Positions 18,402 through 28,222 of a stretch of 46,984 bases of DNA are shown piece after piece (position 1 is the stretch's first letter; every line of letters starts with the position of its first letter). Both the position numbers and the translations under genes were made by a program. The DNA is from an uncultured Bacteroidales bacterium (GTDB lineage: Bacteria > Bacteroidota > Bacteroidia > Bacteroidales > Paludibacteraceae), in the NCBI GenBank assembly GCA_902784425.1, contig CACZUS010000016.1, positions 1 through 46,984 of the forward strand. Direction: 5' to 3'. The notes beneath the pieces were generated by a model that saw only the letters and a list, made by a program, of their open reading frames with translations, had not been told where the DNA came from and did no database searches.

Positions 18402-19262
18402 TTATAGTAAAGATAAGATGTATTGACCATACTGTGTTTTGGCTAATTTGTTTCCAAGAATACGAAGTTGGTCATCGTTAATCCATTTATTACGCCATGC
18501 GATTTCCTCGATGCATGCAATGTAATATCCTTGTCTTTTCTGAATGGTTTCAACAAAGTTGCTGGCTTCCAACAAGGAGTCACAGTTTCCAGTGTCCAGC
18601 CAAGCGAAACCACGTCCGAACAATTCTACATGCAATGTTTTTTCTGTCAAGTATAGTTTGTTGAGATCAGTGATTTCATATTCTCCACGTGCGGAAGGCT
18701 GTATGCTTGCGGCTTTCTCGGTAACCGTTTTGTCGTAAAAGTACAAGCCAGGAACCGCATAGTTGGATTTTGGCTTTTTCGGTTTCTCCTCTAAGGAGAT
18801 GACATTGCCATCATTGTCAAATTCAACCACACCGTAAGCAGTTGGGTCTTTCACGTAGTAGCCGAATATAGTTGCACCTGTTTTTGTGTTTGCTGCTTTT
18901 TTCAGCATTGCGGAGAAGTTTTGCCCGTAGAAAAGATTGTCTCCCAATATAAGGCAACCAGCTTCGCCATTAAGAAATTCTTTTCCTAAAACAAATGCCT
19001 GTGCTAGTCCGTTTGGATTTTCCTGTATTTTATAACTAAATGACATGCCTAAATCGACTCCGTCACCTAATAGTTGTTGAAACATAGGAAGATCCCTAGG
19101 TGTGGAGATAATCAACACTTCACGAATGCCTGCTAGCATAAGCGTGGATAGTGGATAGTAAATCATTGGCTTGTCATATACAGGCATAATTTGCTTGGAT
19201 ATGGCCTTAGAAAGAGGATATAGACGCGTTGCGCTTCCTCCTGCTAGTATAATTCCTTTCAT
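18402..19262 (-). CDS. rmlA: Glucose-1-phosphate thymidylyltransferase
   Basis: First step of dTDP-rhamnose synthesis: joins dTTP and glucose-1-phosphate. 286 residues with the nucleotide loop [10 protein letters not shown] (8-17; Ala where most homologs have Gly), [30 protein letters not shown], and the C-terminal [19 protein letters not shown]. The gene follows the exported thioredoxin gene by 10 bases on the same strand. No rmlB is in this window. Synonym rfbA. Confidence 0.95.
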   Translation of the reverse strand: MKGIILAGGSATRLYPLSKAISKQIMPVYDKPMIYYPLSTLMLAGIREVLIISTPRDLPMFQQLLGDGVDLGMSFSYKIQENPNGLAQAFVLGKEFLNGEAGCLILGDNLFYGQNFSAMLKKAANTKTGATIFGYYVKDPTAYGVVEFDNDGNVISLEEKPKKPKSNYAVPGLYFYDKTVTEKAASIQPSARGEYEITDLNKLYLTEKTLHVELFGRGFAWLDTGNCDSLLEASNFVETIQKRQGYYIACIEEIAWRNKWINDDQLRILGNKLAKTQYGQYILSLL

Positions 19263-19272
19263 AATTTCTCCC

Positions 19273-19734
19273 TTATTTCTGCTTTTTCAGAAGAACAGTT
19301 TCAATAGCGTTTTTTAATTCGTTCTTTGACATTGCTCCGCGGGCCATTTGAGCCTGACCGTCTTGCGGAATAAATACTAACAAAGGAATGGATGTGGCTC
19401 CAAACATTCTTCCTAGTTCTCTCTCTTTGTCCACATCGATTTTGTAAATATAGATTTGCCCTTTGTATTCGTTTGCTAATTCATCCAAATAAGGCGAAAT
19501 CATTCTACATGGACCACACCACGTAGCGTAGAAGTCCAAAATACATGGTTTGTCTCCTAGATACTTCCATTCGTTTGCATTGACGTTCGCAACTTTTTTA
19601 TTAAAGTCTGCATTATTTATATGGATGACACTACCTTCTTTGTCATTTTTTCCATCCTTGTTCGCTGCACAAACACATGAAGAAATTCCGACTAGGAAAC
19701 AAAGGACAGCTGTTTTAAATATACTATTTCTCAT
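19273..19734 (-). CDS. Exported thioredoxin-fold (lipo)protein
   Basis: 153 residues from ATG 19734. The N-terminus is a signal sequence; ISSC at 17-20 also fits a lipobox, so it may be a lipoprotein. The thioredoxin domain shows [10 protein letters not shown] (Cys73/Cys76) and the cis-proline segment ATSIPLLVF. It should act as a disulfide reductase or oxidase in the periplasm. A longer frame begins at a TTG overlapping the TACTTTTG promoter box, so the ATG is preferred. It heads the rmlA-rmlC-rmlD unit. Confidence 0.85.
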   Translation of the reverse strand: MRNSIFKTAVLCFLVGISSCVCAANKDGKNDKEGSVIHINNADFNKKVANVNANEWKYLGDKPCILDFYATWCGPCRMISPYLDELANEYKGQIYIYKIDVDKERELGRMFGATSIPLLVFIPQDGQAQMARGAMSKNELKNAIETVLLKKQK

Positions 19735-19764
19735 ATCAGATAATTTTTGTTCGTAAATTTTTTC

Positions 19765-19772
19765 CAAAAGTA
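19765..19772 (-). promoter_or_regulatory. -7 box for the thioredoxin-rml unit
   Basis: Minus-strand TACTTTTG matches TAnnTTTG, 30 bases before the thioredoxin ATG. No clear -33 element at 19-20 bp. Confidence 0.5.
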
Positions 19773-19870
19773 CTATTTAAATTTCAAAAATGAGTCCCTT
19801 TTCTGAAAATCTTTTAACTCAATGTGTTAAAAAAGATGTAAATTAGAGGTCTAACTATCCTAAAAAACAT

Positions 19871-19878
19871 TATCTTTG
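19871..19878 (+). promoter_or_regulatory. -7 box for the CapD-like gene
   Basis: TATCTTTG, 32 bases before the ATG at 19911. The region 19773-19870 between the two opposed boxes is AT-rich and holds no gene. Confidence 0.5.
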
Positions 19879-19910
19879 CAATAATTTAGTCAACGCAACT
19901 GTCATTATGT

Positions 19911-21836
19911 ATGTCAGAATATTTTGGTAACATATTTAAATCTTTTATTGATTATTGTTCTAACAAGACCTATTCTCGTTGGATTGTTTTGTTGCTAGAC
20001 TTATTCATTGTTCTTTCCTCTTTCCTTTTTATTGTCTTTGTCGCAGGATGTACTTCCTCTTCATTGCCTACTATTGATGTATTAGGAAAGTTGTTTGCTG
20101 TCTTATTCCTTTACGTTCTCTCATTTATGTTCGTAAAGCCTTATTACAGCATGATTCGACATTCTGGTGTACGAGATGTTATTCAGATAATTAAGGCTAA
20201 TTTGTTGGTTCTCGGATTGTATCTAATGTTGATGCTGTGTTCCTTGCTCATTAGCGACTTAAAATTTTATCTGTTGTCTTTCCCTGAGATGCTTTTTGAA
20301 ACATGCATTGTGATTATTTCAATGATTATTTACAGAATTGGGGTAAAGCTTTTCTATTCGGATTTTGATTATGGACATAAAAATGCCTCCTCTAATGTTA
20401 TTATATATGGAGCAGGAAGTGTCGGTGTTGTGGTGAACGATGCTTTGAGACAACAAGAGGGGTTGCATAATCGCGTAGTCTCGTTTGTGGACGATAATCG
20501 TAGTAAGATGAATAAGACCATTGATGGTATTCCGATTCTGCCAGTGGACGAGGTCTTGACTCCTACTTATGTAAAAAAAGAGAATATCGATTGCTTGATA
20601 CTTGCAGTGCCGAAAATATCTGCAAGTAAACGACAGACAATCATCAATCGCGCTTTGAACCTTAATCTTAAGGTGAAGTCGGTTCCTCAGATTGAGTCGT
20701 GGATTTATGATACGTTCACGCCTAACCAATTGCAAAATGTTAAGATTGAAGATTTGCTAGACCGTGATCCAATTGTCCTAAATGATGGCAACGTAGAGAA
20801 GGAGATAGAGAATAGGGTGGTGCTGGTGACGGGTGCCGCTGGTTCTATTGGCAGTGAAATTGTGCGTCAGATAATGAAACACAATCCGAAAAAAATTGTT
20901 GCATTGGATCAGGCAGAGACGTCATTGTTTGATTTACGTTTCGAGATAGAAAACTCCGATGTGTATAAGAAATATTTAACGAAGTTGGAAATTGTTATTG
21001 CGGATGTGAAAGATGCCGTATTCATTGATTCTATATTCGCTAAATATCATCCGGATTTAATTTATCATGCTGCGGCATATAAGCATGTCCCTTTGATGGA
21101 GGGGAACCCTTATGAGGCTACCTTGATTAATGTGTTTGGTACAAAAGTAGTGGCGGAGGCTGCCATTAAATATCGTGTGAACAAATTTGTTATGATTTCA
21201 ACAGACAAGGCAGTGAACCCGACGAACGTAATGGGAGCCACAAAACGTCTTGCTGAGATCTTTGTTCAAAGTCGCTCTTCGCAGACGACCTCTTTTGTTA
21301 CTACACGTTTTGGAAATGTGTTGGGATCTAGTGGATCTGTTATTCCACTGTTCCATAAACAATTAGAACATGGAGGACCGATTACCGTGACTCATAAAGA
21401 TATTATTCGTTATTTCATGACGATTCCGGAAGCGACAAGTCTCGTTCTCGAAGCTGGAGCCATTGGTCATGATGGAGATATTTTCGTGTTTGACATGGGA
21501 CAACCAGTGAAGATATATGATATGGCGAGAAATATGATTCGTTTGTCTAAGGCAACTGGTGTGGAAATCAAAGAGATAGGACTTCGCCCAGGAGAAAAGT
21601 TGTATGAGGAGTTGCTTTCTGACAAAGAGAATGTCATACCAACGGAGCATCCTAAGATTATGCATGCCAAGGTTAGTCGTTATGAAAAAGAGGTAGTGGA
21701 TAAGTACATGGATGAGTTGTACATTGTTCTAAATGGATGTAATCCAATGAATATTGTTGCGAAAATAAAGGAGTTTTTGCCAGAATATATAAGTAATAAT
21801 AGTGAGTTTACAAAATTAGATAAGGACAGCGTTTGA
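19911..21836 (+). CDS. CapD/FlaA1/WbpM-like nucleotide-sugar 4,6-dehydratase, membrane-bound
   Basis: 641 residues. About four N-terminal membrane helices (residues 20-145) precede a first Rossmann-like domain (VIIYGAGSVG near 162) and the catalytic SDR domain (VTGAAGSIGSEIV near 305). The catalytic segment STDKAVNPTNVMGATK has Met where classical SDR enzymes have Tyr, giving the S-M-K triad typical of UDP-GlcNAc C6 dehydratases. It starts synthesis of rare 6-deoxy amino sugars for surface glycans. manA begins 1 base after the stop, so the two are coupled. Confidence 0.92.
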   Translation: MSEYFGNIFKSFIDYCSNKTYSRWIVLLLDLFIVLSSFLFIVFVAGCTSSSLPTIDVLGKLFAVLFLYVLSFMFVKPYYSMIRHSGVRDVIQIIKANLLVLGLYLMLMLCSLLISDLKFYLLSFPEMLFETCIVIISMIIYRIGVKLFYSDFDYGHKNASSNVIIYGAGSVGVVVNDALRQQEGLHNRVVSFVDDNRSKMNKTIDGIPILPVDEVLTPTYVKKENIDCLILAVPKISASKRQTIINRALNLNLKVKSVPQIESWIYDTFTPNQLQNVKIEDLLDRDPIVLNDGNVEKEIENRVVLVTGAAGSIGSEIVRQIMKHNPKKIVALDQAETSLFDLRFEIENSDVYKKYLTKLEIVIADVKDAVFIDSIFAKYHPDLIYHAAAYKHVPLMEGNPYEATLINVFGTKVVAEAAIKYRVNKFVMISTDKAVNPTNVMGATKRLAEIFVQSRSSQTTSFVTTRFGNVLGSSGSVIPLFHKQLEHGGPITVTHKDIIRYFMTIPEATSLVLEAGAIGHDGDIFVFDMGQPVKIYDMARNMIRLSKATGVEIKEIGLRPGEKLYEELLSDKENVIPTEHPKIMHAKVSRYEKEVVDKYMDELYIVLNGCNPMNIVAKIKEFLPEYISNNSEFTKLDKDSV

Positions 21837-21837
21837 G

Positions 21838-22881
21838 ATGATTACATTGTATCCATTAAAGTTTGAGTTGAATTTGTTGGAGTTGCTCTGGGGAGGTCGC
21901 CGGTTGAAAACGTTTAAAGGACTTCCGTCCAATTTGAATGATAAGATTGGTGAGAGTTGGGAGATTAGTGCTGTTCCTGGTAGAGAATCGGTTGTGTCGA
22001 ACGGTCCCTTAAAAGGAAAAAGTTTGAATGAACTGATAGAGATATATGGAGATTTGCTATTGGGTAAGACGGTTTCTTCTTTGTTTGGCACGAAATTCCC
22101 TTTGCTGGTGAAATTTATTGATGCGGCAGAGGACCTGTCTATACAGGTTCATCCCAATGATGAGTTGGCACAAGCTCGACATGGCTGCTTTGGTAAAACT
22201 GAGATGTGGTATGTAATGGATGCCGTGCCAGAAGCTAAGTTGTATTGCGGGTTTAAGACACCTATATCGAAATATGAATATCAAAAGAGAATAGAGGATA
22301 ATTCGATATGTGATGTCTTGCAAGAATATTCGGTATCAAAGGGAGATGTGTTCTTTATTCCTGCTGGTCGTGTGCATGCTATCTGTGGAGGATCATTGGT
22401 GGCAGAGGTGCAGCAAAGTAGCGATGTGACATACCGTATCTACGATTACGGTCGTTTGGATTTGAACGGGAAACCACGGGTGTTGCATACTGATTTGGCG
22501 ATAGATGCCATTAATTATGCTGTTTCTGATTCAAACAAGATGGTCTATGAAAAGAAAATCAACAAACCTGTTTGTGTGGCTGAATGTCAGTTTTTCACTG
22601 TGAAATTATTGGATATAAACAGGGGATTTCATCGTAAATTGTACAAGTATGATTCTTTCATCATATACATGTGCTTGCAGGGGAATTGCACAATTGAGGT
22701 GCTGAGTTCGAGGGGATATGCAGACAATGAAAAACCTGAATTGACGAAAATTTCTTTGACAGTAGGAAATAGTTGCTTGATACCATCCTCCGTGGCTGAT
22801 GTGATGATTGTGCCAGACAATTTGGCTGGTACAACAAAGCTGTTGGAAGTATACATCGATAACAAACATTATAACAAATAA
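21838..22881 (+). CDS. manA: Mannose-6-phosphate isomerase, class I
   Basis: Zinc enzyme that interconverts mannose-6-phosphate and fructose-6-phosphate; 347 residues of cupin fold. The zinc ligands appear in QVHPND (near 102) and KTEMWYV, and a third histidine in AGRVHAI. The C-terminal half carries YRIYDYGR with the catalytic arginine. Placement directly behind the CapD-like gene suggests a supply role for mannose-derived surface sugars. The 96 bases after it hold the promoter of the MORN gene. Confidence 0.92.
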   Translation: MITLYPLKFELNLLELLWGGRRLKTFKGLPSNLNDKIGESWEISAVPGRESVVSNGPLKGKSLNELIEIYGDLLLGKTVSSLFGTKFPLLVKFIDAAEDLSIQVHPNDELAQARHGCFGKTEMWYVMDAVPEAKLYCGFKTPISKYEYQKRIEDNSICDVLQEYSVSKGDVFFIPAGRVHAICGGSLVAEVQQSSDVTYRIYDYGRLDLNGKPRVLHTDLAIDAINYAVSDSNKMVYEKKINKPVCVAECQFFTVKLLDINRGFHRKLYKYDSFIIYMCLQGNCTIEVLSSRGYADNEKPELTKISLTVGNSCLIPSSVADVMIVPDNLAGTTKLLEVYIDNKHYNK

Positions 22882-22911
22882 TTTGATATTGATAAAAAAA
22901 GTTAAAATGGT

Positions 22912-22942
22912 TTTGTTTGCCGAAAAATTCTTTATATATTTG
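22912..22942 (+). promoter_or_regulatory. Promoter of the MORN-repeat gene
   Basis: TTTG (22912-22915), 19-bp spacer, TATATTTG (22935-22942): a full match to the Bacteroidota consensus, 35 bases before the ATG. Confidence 0.8.
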
Positions 22943-22977
22943 TGCGTTTAGATTTTGTAAAAACATAAAAATAGAAT

Positions 22978-23463
22978 ATGATTATGAAGACAAAACTTTT
23001 TGCAATTATTGCAGTTTTTTCTTTAATTTGCTTTGAAGCAAGTGCAGTTTCTCCTTGTAAGGGTAAATGTAGAGACGGTAAGGGCACGTATACGTTTGAC
23101 AATGGAGAGGTTTATACTGGTACCTTCAAGGAAGGAAAGTTTGATGGAAAAGGAACTTACAAGTTTAAAACTGGAAACGTATATGAAGGCGAATATAAAG
23201 CAGGTGTTCGTGAAGGAAAAGGAAAAATGACATATGCTTCTGGTGATGTGTATGAAGGAGAGTTCAAAAATGGATATCCTGACGGAAAAGGAGTGTATCG
23301 CTATTCAACAGGTGATAAATATGAGGGAGAGTTTAAAGAGGGAAAGATGAATGGTGAAGGAACTGTTACATTCAAAAGTGGAACAAAACAAGTCGGCATC
23401 TTTGAAGAAGGTGACTTGGTGGAGGAAATCAGTATTGAACGTCCACGTAAGAACAGAAAATAA
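22978..23463 (+). CDS. Exported MORN-repeat protein
   Basis: 161 residues. A signal peptide (about residues 1-24, ending A-S-A) is followed by five tandem 23-residue MORN repeats at 33-55, 56-78, 79-101, 102-124 and 125-147, each of the form D/E-G-K-G-x-Y-x-F-x-x-G-x-x-Y-x-G-E-F-K-x-G; the fifth is the most degenerate. A basic tail ends the protein. MORN repeats form beta-hairpin scaffolds that bind lipids or proteins; the role here is not known. ATG 22978 or ATG 22984 could be the start. It has its own strong promoter and a terminator. Confidence 0.88.
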   Translation: MIMKTKLFAIIAVFSLICFEASAVSPCKGKCRDGKGTYTFDNGEVYTGTFKEGKFDGKGTYKFKTGNVYEGEYKAGVREGKGKMTYASGDVYEGEFKNGYPDGKGVYRYSTGDKYEGEFKEGKMNGEGTVTFKSGTKQVGIFEEGDLVEEISIERPRKNRK

Positions 23464-23485
23464 ATGTTTTTCTAACATATAATTA

Positions 23486-23518
23486 GGGATGCTACCATTG
23501 GTAGCTCCCTTTTTTTTT
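23486..23518 (+). terminator. Terminator after the MORN gene
   Basis: GGGA-GCTACC/GGTAGC-TCCC stem with one bulged T and a 3-nt loop, then nine T. Only 3 bases separate the T run from the next ATG. Confidence 0.88.
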
Positions 23519-23521
23519 AAT

Positions 23522-24451
23522 ATGAAATTTTTTAGATCTATTATAATCATATTAAGTGTCCTTGTTTCTTCATGTCAACAAATTCAAGAAAAATTTCAAG
23601 ATAAGACGGTTGAAGGGGAAAAGGATTCTGTGCCTGACAGCACAATCGTTTTGCAAGATACTATGGCGGTGGATTCTGTCGCTCCATTGTCGAAAGATTC
23701 AGTGCATATAAAGTTTGTTTTTAAAGACGTAAATGGAAGGAACATCAGTACAAGTATTCCTGTTAAGATGTGTTTCAACTCGGTTTTTGAAACCATTTAT
23801 ACGAATCAGAATGGATGTGTGGATACGATTATTGATTTGAGTGATGTTCAGATTGTTATCGCTCCTGATACTTTGTATTATCCAGTGTCTGATTATGCAG
23901 GCGATATCTTACATGAATCTTTTGTGTTGCCTTTGAGATCCGTCAGAGGCCGTATTATGGAGGAGGATGGTACTCCTTTGCGTTTTATGCCTATTCATGT
24001 TCATTCAAAATTCAAATCCAAGGGGAAAAAGGATATAGAGTCTTTTGACGATGATTTTATTGTCAAAACCGACTCGTTTGGTTATTACCGTACTTATGTG
24101 CCAGAGGGTGTCTTTCGTGTAACGTTGCGCAGTTGCGGATTCTTTGTGGGTGCCATATCAAGACATGAACTGCTCAGTTACCCTACGCAGAACTTTTTGT
24201 TTATCCCGTTTGAATTCCGTAATTTGTGCGGAGAAATAACGCCTGCATATACGATGTCGATTCGATTGAATGATATAGATCTTACCATTTCTGCTGATGT
24301 GATGAGCGAACTATTCAAATATGATGACGTATTAGAATCAGCATCAGAAGTCTATTTTATAGCAGAACGCGGAAATTCCACACTAAGAAAGAAATCGACA
24401 AAGAGAAATGCCGTTTTCCGCAACACCATGTTCACAGTGTGTGTCCATTAA
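23522..24451 (+). CDS. Putative lipoprotein with a carboxypeptidase-regulatory-like domain
   Basis: 309 residues from ATG 23522; an in-frame codon at 23489 lies inside the terminator and is rejected. Lipobox VSSC with Cys18 predicts a lipid-anchored, exported protein. After an acidic spacer, two beta-rich stretches are seen; the second (SVRGRIMEEDGTPLRFMPI near 140, then DSFGYYRTYVPEGVFRVTL) resembles the peptidase-associated CarboxypepD_reg fold. No enzyme motif is visible. The gene has no room for a promoter of its own after the preceding terminator and converges on the gldB-like gene with a 9-base gap. Confidence 0.7.
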   Translation: MKFFRSIIIILSVLVSSCQQIQEKFQDKTVEGEKDSVPDSTIVLQDTMAVDSVAPLSKDSVHIKFVFKDVNGRNISTSIPVKMCFNSVFETIYTNQNGCVDTIIDLSDVQIVIAPDTLYYPVSDYAGDILHESFVLPLRSVRGRIMEEDGTPLRFMPIHVHSKFKSKGKKDIESFDDDFIVKTDSFGYYRTYVPEGVFRVTLRSCGFFVGAISRHELLSYPTQNFLFIPFEFRNLCGEITPAYTMSIRLNDIDLTISADVMSELFKYDDVLESASEVYFIAERGNSTLRKKSTKRNAVFRNTMFTVCVH

Positions 24452-24460
24452 TCCATGAGA

Positions 24461-25567
24461 CTATGGTCTGTAGTTGGATTGTACAAGAATATCTTGTGCA
24501 TTCTTGTTGTCAGTTAGAAGTTCCTCTAAAGTGATTTGGTCGTTTCTTCCCATGTATTGACTAACGATTTTCCATCCTAGCCATAAAACTGCTTGACTCG
24601 GCGCTTGATGTTGGCTGTCGTCAGAGAAGTACTTCGTGTTGTTGGCTGGGTATATGAAATCAGATATGGTCTTACTGTCGGTTGAGAATAATAGATTGTG
24701 TTCTCTTAGGTAGTTCCACATTCCTTTTTCGTTCTGTTCACACCATTCCCATTGGTCTTGGTCGTATCCGATAAGCAATTTCTTGTCTTTCTGAGGAAGC
24801 AATGCTTCTTCTACATATAACATCTTTCCATAATGAATCATATTGTCTAGCAGGTTACCACCCACTTCAGTACTAATCGGATATTCTGAACAAATCCAGT
24901 GATACAATGCATCTGGTACGATCTTCTCTCGTTTTAGATTTGGAATCATGTAGTCGTATATTCCAGGTACATATTTGTATTTTTCGTAGTCTGCTCCTAG
25001 AAAATATTCAACAGAGACATAGATTGAGGATGAGTCTGCTGCAATATATTCAGCAAACCCAGAAAAGAAGGTACATACCTTAGGAATTCTGAAACTAGGT
25101 ATTAATGTTTTTGCTCTAGAAAAGGCATCGGTGAAATCCTTTTCCAAATCAGAGACGTCTTCGAATTCTCTTTCACAATCCTTGTATAGATCGTGGTAGG
25201 CAGGGTGGGATAGGAACAAGTATAACAATGTAGACGGTTGAACGTTTTGTGCACCCGTCATTGCTCCTAATTGATAGAGGTATAATTGAAATCGTTCTCC
25301 ATGTCTTTCTTTTATGGCATCAATCTTGTCGCTTAGACAAGCTGAGTCACCCTTGGGAATATCAACTGTCAGCATATCATAATTGCCTTTTCTGGCTGGC
25401 TTTGTGATACACAGATCCAACTGGTATATCTCTTTGTCCATTCGGATGATTTCCGTTTGAGCCTCAGGAATGTCTTGGATGACTATTTGTTGAAAGCGAT
25501 TCTGCTTGTTGCAACTGAATGCGACAAGCAGAATGAATGGTATGAATTTAAACGATTTCTTCATCAT
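24461..25567 (-). CDS. gldB: GldB-like gliding-motility lipoprotein
   Basis: 368 residues with a lipoprotein signal (AFSC, Cys19). The body shows the GldB pattern: an LSHPAYHDLYKD region, TFFSGFAEYIAADSSSIYVSVEYFLGADYEKYKYVPGIYDYMIP, and a late SQAVLWLGWKIVSQYM stretch. GldB belongs to the gliding/type IX secretion gene set of Bacteroidota, although homologs also occur in non-gliding species. It starts 5 bases after the ABC-F gene stop, so the two are one unit. Confidence 0.82.
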   Translation of the reverse strand: MMKKSFKFIPFILLVAFSCNKQNRFQQIVIQDIPEAQTEIIRMDKEIYQLDLCITKPARKGNYDMLTVDIPKGDSACLSDKIDAIKERHGERFQLYLYQLGAMTGAQNVQPSTLLYLFLSHPAYHDLYKDCEREFEDVSDLEKDFTDAFSRAKTLIPSFRIPKVCTFFSGFAEYIAADSSSIYVSVEYFLGADYEKYKYVPGIYDYMIPNLKREKIVPDALYHWICSEYPISTEVGGNLLDNMIHYGKMLYVEEALLPQKDKKLLIGYDQDQWEWCEQNEKGMWNYLREHNLLFSTDSKTISDFIYPANNTKYFSDDSQHQAPSQAVLWLGWKIVSQYMGRNDQITLEELLTDNKNAQDILVQSNYRP

Positions 25568-25572
25568 ACAGA

Positions 25573-27201
<1,629 letters not shown>

Positions 27202-27214
27202 TTATTTCTTCTTG

Positions 27215-27222
27215 CAAAGATA
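27215..27222 (-). promoter_or_regulatory. -7 box for the ABC-F/gldB unit
   Basis: Minus-strand TATCTTTG, 25 bases before the ABC-F ATG, in the 83-bp gap after miaA. No convincing -33. Confidence 0.5.
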
Positions 27223-27272
27223 CGATTTTTAATTGTAACGTGAAAGCTGTACTTTCATAGTTTCTCGAATGG

Positions 27273-28148
27273 TTAATCTTTGTAAAGATCTGCCGCTTCC
27301 TTCCAAATGATTTCAGGGTCGCGTTTAAACCATGTAATCTGTTTTTTTGCGTAATGACGTGTGTTTTGTTGAATCATCTGTTTGGCATAGTCGAGTGTCC
27401 AGTTGCCGTCGAAGTATTCAAATAATTCTTTGTAACCGACAGTGTTAAGTGCATTAAGTTCTCTGTAGGGGTAGAGTGAACGAGCTTCTTCCAACAGTCC
27501 TTCCTCAAACATTTTTTCTACGCGCAGATTGATTCGCTCGTATAGTTCTTCCCTTGGTCGGGTGATGCCTATTTTTTCAATGGTGAAAGGCCTTTCTTTC
27601 TTGCTATTCTTCCGAATGGAAGAGTAGGGCTTGCCTGTTTGCAGGCATATCTCTAAGGCGTGGATGATTCGTTTCCCGTTTTTAGGATCAACGGTTGCGT
27701 AGTATTCCGGATCCAACAATCTTAGTTCTTTTTGTAGGTTTTCAATCCCTTCGGTTTCGAAACGTTTCCATAGGGAACTTCGTAGTTCTTCGTCTATATT
27801 GGGTACATCATCAATTCCCTTGCAAATGGCATCGATATACAACATGGATCCTCCAGTCATGATGAGAGTGTCGTGTTTCTGAAAAAGTTCGTTACACTTG
27901 GCAAGTGCATCGATTTCAAACTTTCCACAGCTGTAATAGTCATGGATGGACAGATGTCCGACGAAGTGATGGGGCACACGTTTCAACTCTTCCTCTGTAG
28001 GGGCGGCAGTGCCAATCTTCATTTCTCGAAACATTTGTCGGGAATCGCACGAAAGTATTTCTGTATGTAATTTCTCTGCCATTTGCAGACTATATTCAGT
28101 CTTGCCAACGGCTGTAGGTCCGAGAATGATGATTAGTTTTTTCTCCAT
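27273..28148 (-). CDS. miaA: tRNA dimethylallyltransferase
   Basis: Adds the dimethylallyl group to A37 of tRNAs that read UNN codons; 291 residues. The P-loop is GPTAVGKTE (10-18); the substrate-binding segments [22 protein letters not shown] and [13 protein letters not shown] follow, and the C-terminal half has [14 protein letters not shown] and [10 protein letters not shown]. The start codon lies 15 bases after the T run of the glgP terminator on the same strand. Confidence 0.95.
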   Translation of the reverse strand: MEKKLIIILGPTAVGKTEYSLQMAEKLHTEILSCDSRQMFREMKIGTAAPTEEELKRVPHHFVGHLSIHDYYSCGKFEIDALAKCNELFQKHDTLIMTGGSMLYIDAICKGIDDVPNIDEELRSSLWKRFETEGIENLQKELRLLDPEYYATVDPKNGKRIIHALEICLQTGKPYSSIRKNSKKERPFTIEKIGITRPREELYERINLRVEKMFEEGLLEEARSLYPYRELNALNTVGYKELFEYFDGNWTLDYAKQMIQQNTRHYAKKQITWFKRDPEIIWKEAADLYKD

Positions 28149-28163
28149 GATGTGAAGATATAG

Positions 28164-28189
28164 AAAAAAAAGCGAGGATGACTCCTCGC
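28164..28189 (-). terminator. Terminator after glgP
   Basis: 7-bp stem GCGAGGA/TCCTCGC (28172-28178 with 28183-28189) and 4-nt loop; eight T follow in the minus direction. Directly precedes the miaA start. Confidence 0.85.
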
Positions 28190-28222
28190 CTTTTTTTATG
28201 AAATTTTGAAAATTGTTTCAAA

